Position numbers and translations under genes: made by a program
The notes under the pieces: generated by a model
What the model saw: only the letters and a program-made list of their open reading frames with translations
What the model was told of the DNA's origin: nothing
Databases searched by the model: none
Source of the DNA: Granulicatella elegans
GTDB taxonomy: Bacteria > Bacillota > Bacilli > Lactobacillales > Aerococcaceae
DNA: 64,000 nucleotides
Assembly: GCF_020735385.1 (NCBI RefSeq)
Contig: NZ_CP085953.1
Coordinates: forward strand, 1,054,001-1,118,000
Reading direction: 5' to 3'
Part shown: positions 43,170 to 52,083 of the stretch, piece by piece
How positions within the stretch are numbered: the stretch's first letter is position 1
Layout: the number at the start of each line of letters is the position of its first letter

Positions 43170-44915
43170 TTGAAGTCATTATGGAAATATGCTAGTTATT
43201 ATAAAAAAGAAAGTTTGCTAGCACCGTTATTTAAATTGTTAGAAGCTAGTTTTGAATTATTTGTGCCATTAGTGATGGCGCAATTAATGGATGTTGGAAT
43301 TGCTCAAAATCGACCGTCCTATATTTTAACGATGTGTGGGTTGCTCATTCTTCTTGCGGTGATTGGTCTAGTCGTTTCGATTACTGCACAGTATTTTGCT
43401 GCTAAATCTGCGACTGGCTTTGCTAAGAAATTACGTTATGCTTTATTAGAAAAAATTACAACATTAGATTTTTCAACCATTGATCAACTTGGAACGGATT
43501 CACTCATTACAAAAATGACAAGTGATATTCAACAAGTTCAAACAGGTTGGAATTTATTTTTACGCTTATTACTTCGCTCACCGTTTGTAGTTTTAGGGGC
43601 AATGATAATGGCGTTTATTGTAAATGTTCAAGCAGCTTGGGTATTTGTTGTGACAATTCCTGTTTTAGCCATCATTATTTATACGATTTTATTGAAAACG
43701 ATTCCCCTATTTACAAAAGTACAAGAAGGAATGGATCGTATTACTCAAAAAACAATGGAGAATTTAACAGGAGTGAGAGTTCTTCGGGCTTTTAATCGAG
43801 TAGAAATGGAACAAAATACTTTTCAAGTTGAAACAAATGCATTAGCGAATCAGCAAAAATTCGTCAGTTATCTATCGAGTTTAACGAATCCAATGACGAT
43901 GTTGATGATTAATATTGCGATTATTGTGTTATTACAATTAGGAGCTGTGCAAATTGATTCAGGAATCTTAACAAAGGGACAAGTCATTGCGTTAGTAAAT
44001 TATATGTCTCAAATATTATTAGAGTTAATCAAATTAGCAAATTTAACCATTCAAGTAACACGTTCCATTGCAAGTGCGAAGAGAATTGAAGCAATATTGA
44101 CAATTGAACAAACGGATGAGGTTGCAAAAGAGTTGGATAGCTTATCTTCAAAAGAAGAGACAGAAATTGTACTTTCATTTGAAAATGTTTCTTTGAAATA
44201 TGAAGGAGATAGTCATGAAGTGCTAGAAAACTTAACTTTTTCTCTGAAAAAAGGGGAAACTTTAGGTATTATTGGGGGGACAGGAAGTGGGAAAACTTCA
44301 CTGATTTCATTGATTCCTAAATTTTATCGACCAACAAGTGGAACGATTCGTATGAATGGGCAAACCCTAGAAACTATTCCAACAGAAGAATTAAGACAAA
44401 AAATAGGGATTGTTCCACAAAAGGCAGCTTTATTTAGAGGAACGATTGCTGAAAATTTAAGATGGGGAAAATTAGATGCTACAATTCAAGAATTATATGA
44501 AGCATTAGAAATTGCCCAAGCAAGAGAATTAGTTGAACAAAAACCAAATCAATTAGAGTATGTATTGGAACAAGAAGGAAGAAATCTATCTGGTGGACAA
44601 AAGCAACGCTTGACGATTGCTCGGGCAATCGTTAGAAAGCCAGAGGTTTTAATATTAGATGATAGTTTTTCGGCTTTAGATTATGCAACAGATGCAGCAT
44701 TAAGAAAAGCCATTGCAAAAGCTCCATTTCAACCAACAACAATCATTGTCTCTCAAAGAGCGGCTTCAGTGATGCAAGCTCATCAAATTATTGTGATGGA
44801 AAAAGGAAAAATCGTAGGAATTGGAACTCATGAAGAGTTACTAGAAACAAATGCGATTTATCAAGAAATAACTGCCTCACAATTTCAGAAGGAGGAACAG
44901 CCTCATGGAGCATGA
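43170..44915 (+). CDS. Second ABC exporter pair, subunit A
   Basis: A 581-residue membrane plus ATPase fusion. Walker A is GGTGSGKTS and the signature is LSGGQKQR. Walker B ends LDD with Asp498 where the catalytic Glu should be, again the degenerate member of a heterodimeric exporter. Start is a TTG at 43170 with AAGGAG seven bases upstream. It overlaps its partner by 11 bases, exactly like the pair at 17.4 kb, which points to an ancient duplication of the whole module. The substrate is unknown. Confidence 0.86.
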   Translation: MKSLWKYASYYKKESLLAPLFKLLEASFELFVPLVMAQLMDVGIAQNRPSYILTMCGLLILLAVIGLVVSITAQYFAAKSATGFAKKLRYALLEKITTLDFSTIDQLGTDSLITKMTSDIQQVQTGWNLFLRLLLRSPFVVLGAMIMAFIVNVQAAWVFVVTIPVLAIIIYTILLKTIPLFTKVQEGMDRITQKTMENLTGVRVLRAFNRVEMEQNTFQVETNALANQQKFVSYLSSLTNPMTMLMINIAIIVLLQLGAVQIDSGILTKGQVIALVNYMSQILLELIKLANLTIQVTRSIASAKRIEAILTIEQTDEVAKELDSLSSKEETEIVLSFENVSLKYEGDSHEVLENLTFSLKKGETLGIIGGTGSGKTSLISLIPKFYRPTSGTIRMNGQTLETIPTEELRQKIGIVPQKAALFRGTIAENLRWGKLDATIQELYEALEIAQARELVEQKPNQLEYVLEQEGRNLSGGQKQRLTIARAIVRKPEVLILDDSFSALDYATDAALRKAIAKAPFQPTTIIVSQRAASVMQAHQIIVMEKGKIVGIGTHEELLETNAIYQEITASQFQKEEQPHGA

Positions 44916-46650
44916 AAAAAGGGAAGTGTATAAAAAATTATTTCCGTATTTAAAACCATATGGTTTTCTTTTACTATTTTCTCTATTGTTAGCAATGGTG
45001 AGTGTGTTATCTAGTGTATGGATTCCAAAAGTCATCGGTCAAACAATTGATGCGATGATAGGAGTTGGAGAAGTACAATTTTCTATTGTCACCAATGGCT
45101 TATTATGGATTTTAGTGCTATCATTAATCAGTATGGTGAGTCAATATGTGATGAGTTTGTGTCATAATCATATTGCTTATGGCATGGTGAAATCATTGAG
45201 AGATGATGTTTTTATTCATTTATCTAAAATGCCTCTGAGTTATTTAGATATCAAAGCACATGGTTCTCTTCAAAGTATTGTAATCTCGGATACGGAGCAA
45301 ATGGCAGATGGACTATTGCTAGGATTTTCTCAATTATTTACAGGAATCTTAACAATTATCAGTACATTATTTTGGATGTTTAGTATTCAACTGACAATGA
45401 CAGTAGTTGTCCTTCTTTTAACGCCTATTTCATTTGTTGTTGCATCCTTTATTGCTAAAAAAACTTATCATTTATTTCATGATCAATCCATATTAAGAGC
45501 TGAACAAACAGCTTTTACTCATGAAACGATTACTGGGATAAAAGTAGTTCAAGCCTATAGTCAAGAAGAAAAGGTGTTAGAAACTTTTGATGAGATAAAC
45601 GAAAATTTAGCAGAACGTTCATTAAAAGCTATTTTCTACTCTTCTATTACGAATCCAGCGACTCGTTTTGTGAACAGTTTAGTGTATACGGTAGTAGGAT
45701 TAGTTGGAGCATTTTTTGTATTGAACTCTCAATTAAGTATTGGGCAATTAGCAGCATTTTTAACGTATGCGAATCAGTATACAAAACCTTTTAATGAAAT
45801 TTCAGGTGTGATGACTGAGTTTCAAAATTCAATTGCTTGTGCAAGTCGTGTATTTGAATTGATGGAAGATCCTATTGAAATGGAAGAAGGGAAAGAAATC
45901 CAATTACCAGAAAGAATTAAAGGGGAAGTCTTATTTAAACAGGTGTCATTTTCTTATCAAAAAGATCAATCATTAATCGAGAATTTTTCTTTAGAGGTAA
46001 AACCGGGAGAAAAAATTGCGATTGTAGGACCAACTGGAAGTGGAAAGAGTACACTGATTAATTTATTAATGAGATTTTATGAAGTCGATAAAGGAAATAT
46101 TATAATTGATGGCATCTCCATAAAAGACATGAGTAGGCAGCAACTCAGACAATTATTTGGAATGGTTTTACAAGAAACATGGTTGCAATCGGGGACAATT
46201 CGAGAAAATTTATTATTAGGAAATCCCAATGCAACAGAAGAAGAAATTCAACAAGTATTAATCCAATGCCAATTAGATAAAATGATTGAAAAGCTACCAC
46301 AAGGATTAGAAACACCTCTTCATCGACAAGGGGAAGACTTCTCACAAGGACAGCGACAACTCTTGTCCATTGCTCGAGTCATGCTAAGTCAACCATCGAT
46401 GCTTATTCTTGATGAAGCAACTTCTTCTATTGATACAAGAACAGAGTTGAAAATTCAACAAGCTTTCCAAACATTGATGGAAGGGAAAACAAGTTTCATT
46501 GTGGCTCATAGATTGTCAACGATTCAAAATGCAGATAAAATATTAGTGCTGAAAGATGGACAAGTGATAGAACAAGGAACACATGAAGAACTGATTGCAA
46601 AGCAAGGGTTCTACGAACATCTTTATCAAAGCCAATGGATGAATGAGTAA
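44905..46650 (+). CDS. Second ABC exporter pair, subunit B
   Basis: The 581-residue partner, with six membrane helices and a complete ATPase: Walker A GPTGSGKST, Walker B LILDEATSSID with Glu504. The signature is FSQGQRQ, non-canonical as in the subunit B of the first pair. One hydrolytic and one silent ATP site are predicted for the heterodimer. It is followed by a repeat-like bidirectional terminator facing the ABC-F gene. Confidence 0.87.
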   Translation: MEHEKREVYKKLFPYLKPYGFLLLFSLLLAMVSVLSSVWIPKVIGQTIDAMIGVGEVQFSIVTNGLLWILVLSLISMVSQYVMSLCHNHIAYGMVKSLRDDVFIHLSKMPLSYLDIKAHGSLQSIVISDTEQMADGLLLGFSQLFTGILTIISTLFWMFSIQLTMTVVVLLLTPISFVVASFIAKKTYHLFHDQSILRAEQTAFTHETITGIKVVQAYSQEEKVLETFDEINENLAERSLKAIFYSSITNPATRFVNSLVYTVVGLVGAFFVLNSQLSIGQLAAFLTYANQYTKPFNEISGVMTEFQNSIACASRVFELMEDPIEMEEGKEIQLPERIKGEVLFKQVSFSYQKDQSLIENFSLEVKPGEKIAIVGPTGSGKSTLINLLMRFYEVDKGNIIIDGISIKDMSRQQLRQLFGMVLQETWLQSGTIRENLLLGNPNATEEEIQQVLIQCQLDKMIEKLPQGLETPLHRQGEDFSQGQRQLLSIARVMLSQPSMLILDEATSSIDTRTELKIQQAFQTLMEGKTSFIVAHRLSTIQNADKILVLKDGQVIEQGTHEELIAKQGFYEHLYQSQWMNE

Positions 46651-46657
46651 GAGTTTA

Positions 46658-46715
46658 AAAAGACTTTTCTTCAGTAGCATACATGTCGTAAGCTACGAGG
46701 AAAAGTCTTTTGATT
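46658..46715. terminator. Bidirectional terminator related to the dispersed repeat, copy 4
   Basis: AAAAGACTTTTC (46658-46669) pairs perfectly with GAAAAGTCTTTT (46700-46711). AGTAGC and GCTAC nest inside. The gactttt/aaaagtc ends and AGTAGC element are those of the dispersed repeat, but the core is shortened. It separates the exporter from the convergent ABC-F gene. Confidence 0.75.
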
Positions 46716-46733
46716 TTTGTTTGAGAGAAATGA

Positions 46734-48677
46734 TTAAGCTTGGAATTCTTCTAAAGCTAAGCTAGCTTCTTCCCACTCCATCATTACTTCTTCTAATAAT
46801 TCATTTAAGGTTTGTAAAGTTTGTTGAAGTTCACTAGAACGAGTAGGATTCGTATAAACTTCTTCTAATGTTAATTCTTCGTGAATGGAAGAAATTTCTT
46901 GTTCGATTTGATGAAGTTTTTCTTCTAGTTGTTCCACTTGTCTTGCTAAAGTACGAAGTTGTTTTTGTTCTTCTTTTGAGCTTAAGTAATTTTTCTTTGT
47001 ATCGGTTAAAGCTACTTCTGCTTGAACGACAGGAGTGGTTTCTTCTTGTTTTAAGGCTTCAAGCTCTTGTTTCTTTTCAATATAGTAATCATAATCTCCT
47101 AAATATAAGGTACTTCCTTCAGGAGTGATTTCTAAAATAGAAGTTGCCACTTGATTAATGAAATAACGGTCGTGTGAAACAAAGCAAATTGTTCCATCAT
47201 ATTCAATAAGAGCTTGTTCAAGAACTTCCTTACTATCGATATCTAAGTGATTCGTAGGTTCGTCGAGTAATAAGAAATTATCATGTTCTAATGAAAGTTT
47301 TGCTAAAGCAAGTCTTGCTTTTTCTCCCCCACTTAATTGAGCAGTGGATTTTTCTACATCTTTTCCTGAAAATAGGAAACTTCCTAAAATGGTACGAATA
47401 TCTTTTTCGGGCATCGTCGTATGTCGGCTCCAGAGCTCTTCTAAAACAGTTGTTTTAGAGTTTAGTCCACTTAAATTTTGATCATAGTAACCGACTTGAA
47501 CATTAGCCCCGAATGAACTTTCTCCAGCAATCCATGGAATTTCTTGTGTTAGAGATTTTAATAAAGTTGATTTTCCAATTCCGTTTGGACCAACAATCGC
47601 AACGGCTTCTTGTTTGCGGATATTTAAATTGATTGGACCTGATAGCTTTTGTCCGTCATATCCAATAAAAGCATCTTGCACAATTAAAACTTGATTTCCA
47701 GGTTCTTTTTGCACAGAAAATGAAAAACGAGCAGATCTAGAGTCGGACTGAGGTTTTTCGATTCGTTCCATTTTTTCTAATTGTTTTCTACGGGATTGAG
47801 CTCGTTTCGTAGTAGAGGCACGAACAATATTTTTCGCAACAAATTCTTCTAATTTTTGAATTTTCTCTTGTTGTTTTTCATAAGCTTTCTGTTGTAGTAA
47901 GAAACGATTTTCACGTTCAGTGACATAGTATGAATAATTGCCTTTATAATAATCGCAAGTGTGATGATGAATTTCATATACTTCTTGACAGACTTTATCT
48001 AAAAAGTATTGGTCATGGCTGACAATAAGTAGTGACACAGGTGAAGATTTTAAATAATCTTCTAACCATGTTAATGTTTCAATATCTAAATGGTTGGTAG
48101 GTTCGTCTAAAATTAAGACATCATGTTTTTCTAATAAAATTTTAGCTAAGGCTAGACGAGTTCTTTGCCCGCCGGATAATTGTTGAATAGGTTTATCATA
48201 GTCTTCTGGATAAAATTGGAATCCATGTAAGACAGAGCGAATTTCACCTTCATAGCCATAAGCATTCATTTTATTTAATTGTTCTTGTAAATCATCGTAA
48301 CGTGTTAATGTTTGTTGGTAGAGAGATTCATTGGCTAATACGTCTGGATTTCCTAATTTATCAGCTATTAAAAGAGCTTCCTTTTTTAAAGTTTCAATGC
48401 CTTTAAATAATTCAATCATTTCTTCCCAAATTGTATTTTCAGAATCTACGGAAGCATATTGATCTAAGTAACCGATGGAAAGGTCTTTTTTCTTACTGAC
48501 CATTCCTAAACTAGGTTCTTCGATTCCTGCCAAAATTTTTAATAATGTTGATTTTCCGGTTCCGTTTCTTCCCACTAATGCAATACGAGAACGTTCTTGG
48601 ACTTCAAGGGAAATATTTTCAAATAGTACATCAGGACCAAAATGTCTAGCTAGCCCTTGACCTTGTAATAAAATCAT
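46734..48677 (-). CDS. ABC-F family ATPase (YdiF/Uup-type)
   Basis: A 647-residue soluble protein with two ATPase domains and no membrane part, so it acts on ribosomes rather than as a transporter. Walker A motifs are GRNGTGKSTLL and GPNGIGKSTLL, both with LSGGQ and DEPTNHLD. The linker between them (KNIVRASTTKRAQSRRKQLEKM) is the P-site tRNA interaction motif. A C-terminal coiled coil of about 100 residues is like that of YdiF and Uup. Such proteins resolve stalled or antibiotic-blocked ribosomes; the linker is not of an obvious resistance type. It is transcribed divergently from rex. Confidence 0.87.
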   Translation of the reverse strand: MILLQGQGLARHFGPDVLFENISLEVQERSRIALVGRNGTGKSTLLKILAGIEEPSLGMVSKKKDLSIGYLDQYASVDSENTIWEEMIELFKGIETLKKEALLIADKLGNPDVLANESLYQQTLTRYDDLQEQLNKMNAYGYEGEIRSVLHGFQFYPEDYDKPIQQLSGGQRTRLALAKILLEKHDVLILDEPTNHLDIETLTWLEDYLKSSPVSLLIVSHDQYFLDKVCQEVYEIHHHTCDYYKGNYSYYVTERENRFLLQQKAYEKQQEKIQKLEEFVAKNIVRASTTKRAQSRRKQLEKMERIEKPQSDSRSARFSFSVQKEPGNQVLIVQDAFIGYDGQKLSGPINLNIRKQEAVAIVGPNGIGKSTLLKSLTQEIPWIAGESSFGANVQVGYYDQNLSGLNSKTTVLEELWSRHTTMPEKDIRTILGSFLFSGKDVEKSTAQLSGGEKARLALAKLSLEHDNFLLLDEPTNHLDIDSKEVLEQALIEYDGTICFVSHDRYFINQVATSILEITPEGSTLYLGDYDYYIEKKQELEALKQEETTPVVQAEVALTDTKKNYLSSKEEQKQLRTLARQVEQLEEKLHQIEQEISSIHEELTLEEVYTNPTRSSELQQTLQTLNELLEEVMMEWEEASLALEEFQA

Positions 48678-48710
48678 GTCATAATCCTCTTTCTATGCAG
48701 TTTCAAATTT

Positions 48711-48719
48711 ATTCTATCA
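48711..48719 (-). promoter_or_regulatory. Extended -10 promoter of the ABC-F gene
   Basis: On the minus strand TGATAGAAT, a TAGAAT -10 box with a TG extension about 35 bases before the start codon. Confidence 0.45.
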
Positions 48720-48869
48720 TACAAGTGAAGAGGACAAAAGTTTTTACTATTTATTTATTAATTGTAAGAATGAGAAAAAATCACAATATTGTTTAGTTAA
48801 GAAAATTACAAGATATATGTAGAATAAAATTTACAAATGCAATAATTTATGTGAAAACAAGCATATTGC

Positions 48870-48899
48870 TTGTGAAAAATATGAAACTTATGCTAGAAT
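48870..48899 (+). promoter_or_regulatory. Promoter of rex
   Basis: TTGTGA (48870-48875), an 18-base spacer and TAGAAT (48894-48899) with a TGC extension. The TTGTGAAAAAT part equals one half of a Rex operator (TTGTGAA-N4-TTCACAA), but the second half is poorly matched, so autoregulation is only possible. Confidence 0.55.
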
Positions 48900-48932
48900 G
48901 TTTATGAAATTTGATACAAAGGAGATTGAAAA

Positions 48933-49568
48933 ATGAAAAAAGTTGAAATTCCAAAAGCTACCGCAAAGCGCTTGGCAATTTATCATCGTTATTTAAGATT
49001 TTTACATGATGCAGGGAAACGTCGTATTTCTTCAACAGAATTAAGTGAAGCAGTAAAAGTTGATAGTGCAACAATTCGTCGTGACTTCTCTTATTTTGGA
49101 GCGTTAGGGAAACGTGGTTATGGTTATGATGTGGAGTATTTATTAGATTTCTTTAGTCAACAATTAAATCATGATCGTTTAACAAATGTTGCTTTAGTTG
49201 GAGTAGGTAATTTAGGGCAAGCTTTATTAAATTATAATTTCCATCAAAGTAATCATGTAAGAATTAGTGCTGCGTTTGAAGTGGACGAAAGTATGGTAGG
49301 GAAAATTGTGAGTGGAGTTCCAGTTTATTCTATGAATGATTTAGTAGAACAACTTCGTGTACAACAAATTCAAGTGGCAATTTTAACAGTTCCTCAAGAA
49401 GTTGCTCAAGAAACTGCTAATTTATTAATCGAAGCTGATGTTCGTGGTATTTTAAACTTTACACCGCTTCGTTTAACTGCACCGGATCATATTCGTGTTC
49501 AAAATGTTGACTTAACAAACGAATTGCAAACGTTGATTTATTTCTTAGACAATAACAATATTCATTAA
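48933..49568 (+). CDS. rex: Redox-sensing transcriptional repressor Rex
   Basis: A 211-residue repressor that senses the NADH/NAD+ ratio and controls fermentation genes. The N-terminal winged helix ([12 protein letters not shown]-type segment, here [23 protein letters not shown]) binds DNA. The Rossmann domain begins [16 protein letters not shown]. The C-terminal domain-swapped helix ends in [14 protein letters not shown] precedes the ATG. Confidence 0.95.
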   Translation: MKKVEIPKATAKRLAIYHRYLRFLHDAGKRRISSTELSEAVKVDSATIRRDFSYFGALGKRGYGYDVEYLLDFFSQQLNHDRLTNVALVGVGNLGQALLNYNFHQSNHVRISAAFEVDESMVGKIVSGVPVYSMNDLVEQLRVQQIQVAILTVPQEVAQETANLLIEADVRGILNFTPLRLTAPDHIRVQNVDLTNELQTLIYFLDNNNIH

Positions 49569-49573
49569 TCGTA

Positions 49574-49617
49574 AAAACATCTTGTAAATGTGAGGAGCAT
49601 TTATGAGATGTTTTTTT
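49574..49617 (+). terminator. Terminator of rex
   Basis: AAAACATCT (49574-49582) pairs with AGATGTTTT (49606-49614), nested with GTAAATG/CATTTAT, and a T tract follows. Confidence 0.75.
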
Positions 49618-49624
49618 GCGTAAA

Positions 49625-49678
49625 TGACTTTATCTATAGTAGCAGAAAGGACGGCAGCAAACCTTCGGTTTCATGCCT
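49625..49678. repeat. Dispersed hairpin repeat, copy 5, left half (interrupted by IS)
   Basis: TGACTTTATCTATAGTAGCAG, then GGACGGCAGCAAACCTTCGGT and TTTCATGCC. It stops at the IS left end; the right half resumes at 51531. Confidence 0.75.
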
Positions 49679-51530
49679 AAGAGGCTGGGCAAAAAGTCTC
49701 AAAAATAGAAGAAAGCACTATAAAATTCTGAAACAGGATTTTATAGTGCTTTTTAGTCTTATAAATTAAACATAGGAGTCTACCTCTGTTATAATAAGTT
49801 TGAATGAAATAAAATAAGAAAGGGTGACTCCTATGTACAAAAATTATACCACACCAACAGATACTTTAGAACTAAATTTTACATTAACCGTCCCTAAAAA
49901 CCACATTGCTCAATTTATTAATCAGTTTGTAGATTCTATTCCAGATTCTATTATCTTTCCTAATACAACATCAAAAATGGGTAGACCTGCTCATCATCCT
50001 CGTATGTTATTAAAAATGATTCTCTTCGCTTATACTCGTTCTACGTATAGTGGTAGAAAAATTGTTCAATTAAATGAAGAAAATATTCCGATGCAGTGGC
50101 TTTCTCAACAAACTTATGTCTGTTACCATGTTATTAATAATTTTAGAAGTAATGAACAGTTTTCCTCTATCATTAAAAACATTTTCGTATACTTTACTTT
50201 ATTACTCCAACACTATCATATTATTGATTCAGATAGTTTATTTATTGATGGTACAAAAGTTCAAGCAGATGCCAATCGTTATTCATTTGTATGGCGTAAA
50301 GCTATTGAAAGATATGATGAAGCTTTAAATGAAAAAATTAGTACATTATATGATCAATTAATTCAAAATCAAGTGAATATTGCTTTATCAGAAGAAGAAA
50401 AAATTACTGAATATGGTGTTCATGCCATGATTGAAGCTACTAATAACTCTCTAGAACAGTTAGAAGAACTCATTGAAGAAGAACCTAAACATATTGTTGG
50501 TGGTTCTAAAAACAAACAGAAAAAACGCTTGTTAAATTCTTTTAAACGTCAACTTGAAAAAGATTTTCTGCCTCGTAAAGAAAAATATACGATAGCTAAG
50601 GAAACATTTGATAACCGGAATAGTTATTCTAAAACAGATAACGATGCTACTTTTATGTGTATGAAAGAAGATGCCATGAAAAATCGAGAATTAAAACCTG
50701 GCTATAATCTTCAAATCGCAACGAATCATCAATATGTTTTAGGTTTTGATGTATTTCCTAATCCTACAGATATGCGTACTCTTAAACCATTTTTAAATTC
50801 ATTTAAACTATTAGACAAATTTTCTATTATTATTGCGGATGCTGGATACGGTAGTGAAGAAAACTATCAATTGATTCTTGAAGAGTATGAAAAGACACCT
50901 TTGATTCCTTACACAATGTACGAAAAAGAACAAACGAAGAAATTTAAAAATGATCCATCTAATAGACAAAATTGGTATTACAATGAAGAGGAAGATTATT
51001 ATATTGATCATTTAGGTGTAAAATTTAGTTTTAAATATTATTCAACAAGAAACGATAAGAATGGATTTACTCGTAGATTTAAAGTGTATGAGACAGATTC
51101 AATTCAAGAAACAGAAGCATTGGATGAATTAGCGAAAACTCCTACTGGACAACAACGTCAAATCCGTGTAAACCAAGTTTGGGAATCTTATAAAGAAACG
51201 ATTAAAGAAGCGTTACATAGTGACCGTGGAAGTAGTATATATGCTCAACGAAAAATTGAAGTTGAGCCAGTTTTCGGTCAAATGAAGCGCAATTTTGGCA
51301 TGCGCAGAACTCATGTTAGAGGTAAAAATGCAGTTCATAATGACATTGGTCTGCTCTTTTTAGGGATGAATTTGCAGAGATTAAGGAAATATATCTTAAA
51401 TAATATGAATCAAGGGTGGTTTATCCCCCTTGATTTTACTGAATTTATTAAAAAGCACGTCCTAATTTTGATTTCAGTCAAAATCGGGACGTGCTTTCTT
51501 CTATTTTTGAGACTTTTTGCCCAGCCTCTT
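49679..51530 (+). mobile_element. IS1182-family insertion sequence
   Basis: A 1,852-base element bounded by perfect 40-base terminal inverted repeats (49679-49718 and 51491-51530, beginning AAGAGGCTGGGCAAAAAGTC). It contains one transposase gene. The element has split a dispersed hairpin repeat, whose halves flank it. No convincing target duplication is visible: the bases outside are CCT and CCA. Perfect ends suggest recent arrival. Confidence 0.92.
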
Positions 51531-51704
51531 CCAGTATTAGAAGTCGAAGCGACTTCTAATACTGCTGCTACTATGAAAAGTCATTACTTTTGTTATGGAA
51601 GGGAGAAACGGTTAGATGAAGAGTGCGAAAGCGGAAATGACTTTGTCTATAGTAGCAAAGAATACGGCAGCAAACTTTCGGTTTCATTGCTAGTGCTACT
51701 ATGA
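49833..51704 (+). CDS. tnp: IS1182-family transposase, reading through the IS end
   Basis: A DDE transposase. The N-terminal region (GRPAHHPRMLLKMILFAYTRSTYSGRKI) is the usual DUF772-type domain. A catalytic Asp lies in DSLFIDGTKVQADANRYSF, another in IIADAGYGSEENY, and Glu in the VEPVFGQMKRNFGMRRTHVRG block. The likely start is the ATG at 49833 (GAAAGGGTG upstream) rather than the GTG at 49824. The frame does not close after the expected end (about MNLQRLRKYILNN, near 51405). It crosses the right inverted repeat at 51530 and adds about 58 residues from chromosomal DNA. The natural stop may have been lost or shifted. Confidence 0.85.
   Translation: MYKNYTTPTDTLELNFTLTVPKNHIAQFINQFVDSIPDSIIFPNTTSKMGRPAHHPRMLLKMILFAYTRSTYSGRKIVQLNEENIPMQWLSQQTYVCYHVINNFRSNEQFSSIIKNIFVYFTLLLQHYHIIDSDSLFIDGTKVQADANRYSFVWRKAIERYDEALNEKISTLYDQLIQNQVNIALSEEEKITEYGVHAMIEATNNSLEQLEELIEEEPKHIVGGSKNKQKKRLLNSFKRQLEKDFLPRKEKYTIAKETFDNRNSYSKTDNDATFMCMKEDAMKNRELKPGYNLQIATNHQYVLGFDVFPNPTDMRTLKPFLNSFKLLDKFSIIIADAGYGSEENYQLILEEYEKTPLIPYTMYEKEQTKKFKNDPSNRQNWYYNEEEDYYIDHLGVKFSFKYYSTRNDKNGFTRRFKVYETDSIQETEALDELAKTPTGQQRQIRVNQVWESYKETIKEALHSDRGSSIYAQRKIEVEPVFGQMKRNFGMRRTHVRGKNAVHNDIGLLFLGMNLQRLRKYILNNMNQGWFIPLDFTEFIKKHVLILISVKIGTCFLLFLRLFAQPLPVLEVEATSNTAATMKSHYFCYGREKRLDEECESGNDFVYSSKEYGSKLSVSLLVLL
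51531..51583. repeat. Dispersed hairpin repeat, copy 5, right half
   Basis: It contains a perfect 14-base-pair hairpin (AGTATTAGAAGTCG at 51533-51546 with 51550-51563), then GCTGCTACTATGAAAAGTCA, the canonical right end. Together with 49625-49678 it makes one copy split by the IS. Confidence 0.75.
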
Positions 51705-51711
51705 AAAGGCA
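51638..51711. repeat. Dispersed hairpin repeat, copy 6
   Basis: TGACTTTGTCTATAGTAGCAAAG, ACGGCAGCAAACTTTCGGT, TTTCATTGC and GCTACTATGAAAAGGCA. It is uninterrupted, so it shows the ancestral layout of copy 5. The arms CTATAGTAGC/GCTACTATG pair. Confidence 0.78.
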
Positions 51712-51810
51712 TATGCTCTTAGAAAACTATTTACTAAAACATTACTTTGGGATATTGTGAACAAGAATACTTGAAAAAGGGAGGAATTGAATATGCTGAG
51801 CTTACTAAAA

Positions 51811-52006
51811 TTATTCTAATCGCTTCCAAAGAAAATTTTCTTACTCATTGTTAAAAGAAAGACAAATTAGTTTTATAGAAATTTCCTATCGTATCCCGAA
51901 ACATCCAAAGGACTATCATAAAATTTATGTGTTAGAAGATGGAAAGCTAAGAGTAACTAAATTGTTGAGAATACTACATTTTCAAAAATTCAAACAAAAT
52001 AATTGA
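51811..52006 (+). pseudogene. C-terminal gene fragment of unknown family
   Basis: An open frame of about 65 codons without a start, ending at TGA (52004-52006), has good composition (LLKERQISFIEISYRIPKHP, then DYHKIYVLEDGKLRV). A stop lies just upstream in the same frame. It has the look of a decayed gene. I do not recognise the family. Confidence 0.3.
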
Positions 52007-52032
52007 ATTATAAAAGCTAAAAATAGTATGAT
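52003..52032 (+). promoter_or_regulatory. Promoter of the opp operon
   Basis: TTGAAT (52003-52008), an 18-base spacer and TATGAT (52027-52032), about 50 bases before oppB. Confidence 0.5.
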
Positions 52033-52083
52033 AGATAAAACATTCTTTATTAAAAAGTGAAGAGTATTTTCAGGAGGAAGTAC

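Noticed and set aside
48870-48890. Complete Rex operator upstream of rex
   Set aside because: Only one half-site (TTGTGAA) matches; the second half is poor.
49824-49832. GTG start for the transposase at 49824
   Set aside because: It overlaps the likely ribosome site; the ATG at 49833 has better spacing.
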